Of a DNA stretch of 64,000 bases, positions 62,276 through 64,000 are shown in pieces. Each line of letters opens with the position of its first letter. Position 1 is the first letter of the stretch. Source of the DNA: Pseudomonas thivervalensis. Lineage in GTDB: Bacteria > Pseudomonadota > Gammaproteobacteria > Pseudomonadales > Pseudomonadaceae. The stretch is from the NCBI RefSeq assembly GCF_001269655.1, contig NZ_LHVE01000014.1:62001-126000 (forward strand). The letters are read 5' to 3'. The notes below the pieces were generated by a model, which searched no databases, was not told where the DNA came from, and saw nothing but the letters and a program-made list of their open reading frames with translations. The position numbers and the translations under genes are program-made.

Positions 62276-63745
62276 CTACGCCATTCGCACGCCAGGCGTC
62301 AGGCTCGCGGGCATGACCAGGCTTGGCGTCTCCAGGGAAGCCACCGGATACGCACAATAATCAGCCGCGTAATAAGCGCTGGCGCGGTGGTTGCCCGAGG
62401 CGCCGACGCCGCCGAACGGTGCGCTGCTGGCGGCACCGGTCAGCTGTTTGTTCCAGTTGACGATACCGGCGCGGCTCTGCAGCCAGAACTGCTGGTAACG
62501 CGCCTGGGAATCGGACAACAATCCGGCCGCCAGGCCATATTGCGTATTGTTGGCCTCGGTGATTGCCGCTGCGAAATCCTTGTAGCGGATGACTTGCAGC
62601 AACGGCCCGAACAGCTCCTCATCGGGACGCTCCGCCACAGCCGTCACGTCCAGGATACCCGGCGTCAGCAAGGCTGCCTGGGGATGCGGCTGGGTCATGG
62701 CCAACAGCGGCACGGCGCCTTTGCCCAGCAAATGGTTTTGCGCATCCATCAGCGCCTTCGCCGCGCCCAGGGAAATCACCGAACCCATGAACGGTGCCGG
62801 TTGCTGGTCGAAGGCACCGACTTCAAGGGTCGCGCTGACCGCCACCAGGCGCGCCAGCAAGGCATCGCCCCAGGCGCCTTCCGGCACCAGCAGGCGGCGC
62901 GCACACGTGCAGCGCTGCCCGGCTGAAATGAAAGCGGATTGGATAACGGTGTAGACCGCCGCATCGACGTCCGCCACCTCATCCACCACCAGTGGGTTGT
63001 TACCGCCCATTTCCAGCGCGAGGATCTTGTCCGGGCGTCCGGAAAATTGTTGATGCAAAAGGTTGCCGGTGCGACTGGAACCAGTGAAGAACAGCCCGTC
63101 GATGCCCGGGTTCGCCGCCAGGGCGATACCGGTTTCCCGCGCGCCTTGCAACAGGTTCAACACGCCCGCCGGCAGACCGGCCTCGATCCAGCACTTGACC
63201 GTCAGCTCGGCGACTTTCGGCGTCAGTTCGCTCGGTTTGAACAACACACTGTTGCCGGCCAACAGCGCTGGCACGATGTGGCCATTGGGCAAGTGGCCGG
63301 GGAAGTTATAGGGGCCGAACACCGCCACCACACCGTGGGGCTTGTGGCGCAACACGGCGGTGGCATCGCCGAGGGGGCCGCTCTTCTCGCCGGTCCGCTC
63401 GCGGTAGCTCTGCACCGAAATGGCGACTTTGTTGACCATGCTGGTCACCTCGGTCGCCGCTTCCCACAACGGCTTGCCGGTTTCTTCACCGATGCACTGG
63501 GCCAGTTCGTCAGCGCGGTTCTTCAGGGCGGCGGCAAAGGCTTCCAGCACCTGGATGCGTTCATCCAGCGAGCGGCGGGCCCAGTCCGGGAACGCCTGGC
63601 GCGCGGCCTGCACCGCCGATTCCACCTGCGCCGCCGTGGCGCCGTTACCCGACCACAACACCTGTTGGGTCACCGGGTTCAACGACTCAAAGAGGTCGCC
63701 CTGACCTTCCAGCCAGCTCCCTGCGATGTACAACGAGTTCATCAT
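62276..63745 (-). CDS. astD: Succinylglutamic semialdehyde dehydrogenase
   Basis: NAD-dependent oxidation of succinylglutamic semialdehyde. 489 residues of the aldehyde dehydrogenase family: GVVAVFGPYNFPGHLPNGHIVPALLAGNSVLFKPSE, LALEMGGNNPLVV (catalytic Glu) and AGQRCTCARRLLVPE (catalytic Cys). Its ATG at 63745 overlaps the stop of the upstream gene; ATG at 63742 is equally possible. Confidence 0.95.
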   Translation of the reverse strand: MMNSLYIAGSWLEGQGDLFESLNPVTQQVLWSGNGATAAQVESAVQAARQAFPDWARRSLDERIQVLEAFAAALKNRADELAQCIGEETGKPLWEAATEVTSMVNKVAISVQSYRERTGEKSGPLGDATAVLRHKPHGVVAVFGPYNFPGHLPNGHIVPALLAGNSVLFKPSELTPKVAELTVKCWIEAGLPAGVLNLLQGARETGIALAANPGIDGLFFTGSSRTGNLLHQQFSGRPDKILALEMGGNNPLVVDEVADVDAAVYTVIQSAFISAGQRCTCARRLLVPEGAWGDALLARLVAVSATLEVGAFDQQPAPFMGSVISLGAAKALMDAQNHLLGKGAVPLLAMTQPHPQAALLTPGILDVTAVAERPDEELFGPLLQVIRYKDFAAAITEANNTQYGLAAGLLSDSQARYQQFWLQSRAGIVNWNKQLTGAASSAPFGGVGASGNHRASAYYAADYCAYPVASLETPSLVMPASLTPGVRMA

Positions 63746-64000
63746 TTCGACTCCCGGGCAGCAGACAACGCGACGGCACGCACTTGATCGCCGGCGTTGA
63801 GTTGAAGACGTTTGGCGGTCAGAGGATCGACCACCAGTGTGCCTGCGGCGAAGCGCGCCGGTGCCGCGGTGATGCGGCAGTCTTCGCGCTTGCGGTTATG
63901 GATGAGGAACGGCGTGGCGTCATCGCCCGGCGTACCAATGGCCAGCACCAGCGCCTGGCTGTCGCGAATCGCGCGGATCTTGCCGGTTTCGCATTCCACC
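63742..64000 (-). CDS. astA: Arginine N-succinyltransferase, C-terminal part (cut by window edge)
   Basis: First step of the pathway. Only the last 85 or so residues are inside the window: ALVLAIGTPGDDATPFLIHNRKREDCRITAAPARFAAGTLVVDPLTAKRLQL..., which is the C-terminus of the AstA/AruF-AruG family. Whether it is the alpha (AruF) or beta (AruG) subunit cannot be told for certain from this piece; its place directly before astD fits AruG. Confidence 0.85.
   Translation of the reverse strand, partial: VECETGKIRAIRDSQALVLAIGTPGDDATPFLIHNRKREDCRITAAPARFAAGTLVVDPLTAKRLQLNAGDQVRAVALSAARESK

Overview
The window is a chromosomal segment of a fluorescent pseudomonad of the Pseudomonas fluorescens group. 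The evidence is the pairing of recognisable Pseudomonas genes (gacS, ldhA, oprH-phoP-phoQ, amrZ, rsmA, pcpS, the aru/ast arginine genes), a GC-rich coding style, and about twenty REPIN-like inverted repeats of three sequence types between genes.

Bases 1-7074 differ from the rest. They are visibly AT-richer and carry a one-strand operon for a class II microcin (double-glycine peptide) exporter: membrane fusion protein, peptidase-containing ABC transporter, TolC-type outer membrane factor, and an SbmA/BacA-like permease. A leader of about 180 bp occurs twice (1-184 and 930-1150). Between the copies lies an unrecognised membrane protein on the opposite strand. No convincing microcin precursor is visible, so it probably lies to the left of the window. 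The island stops just before gacS.

7.2-29.3 kb is core genome: gacS, ldhA, an hslJ-like lipoprotein, a TlpA-like thioredoxin, an arsC-like/wrbA/DUF2069 run, a 3-methyladenine glycosylase, ttcA, a Yip1-family protein, a SprT-family protein, a class III CoA-transferase, dctA with a sigma-54 promoter, an AraC regulator, the oprH-phoP-phoQ operon with a four-repeat PhoP box, a dienelactone hydrolase, a phosphopantetheinyl transferase, and an RstAB-like two-component pair. nrdA follows at 30.2 kb behind a long leader with two NrdR boxes and a DnaA box; nrdB is not next to it.

33.3-41.1 kb is a flagellar and chemotaxis block. cheV, cheR and flgBCDE run leftward; flgA, flgM, flgN and flgZ run rightward. 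Sigma-54 promoters precede flgB and flgA, and a sigma-28 promoter precedes flgM, as expected of the Pseudomonas flagellar hierarchy.

41-52 kb holds an MFS transporter, a glutamine-synthetase-like polyamine enzyme, a histidine kinase next to a receiver-TPR protein, tRNA-Arg(CCT), amrZ, an AraC/LysE pair and mgtE. 52-59 kb holds three more tRNAs, rsmA, lysC, alaS, a threonine aldolase, and an FMN riboswitch ahead of a second-type lumazine synthase. 59.4-64 kb is the arginine succinyltransferase operon (astA-astD-astB-small ORF-astE, running leftward); astA is cut by the window edge.

Several genes belong to linked circuits. GacS and RsmA are the top and bottom of the Gac/Rsm pathway. AmrZ and the flagellar genes both bear on motility. 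PhoPQ may also control mgtE, because a PhoP-like repeat lies upstream of it.
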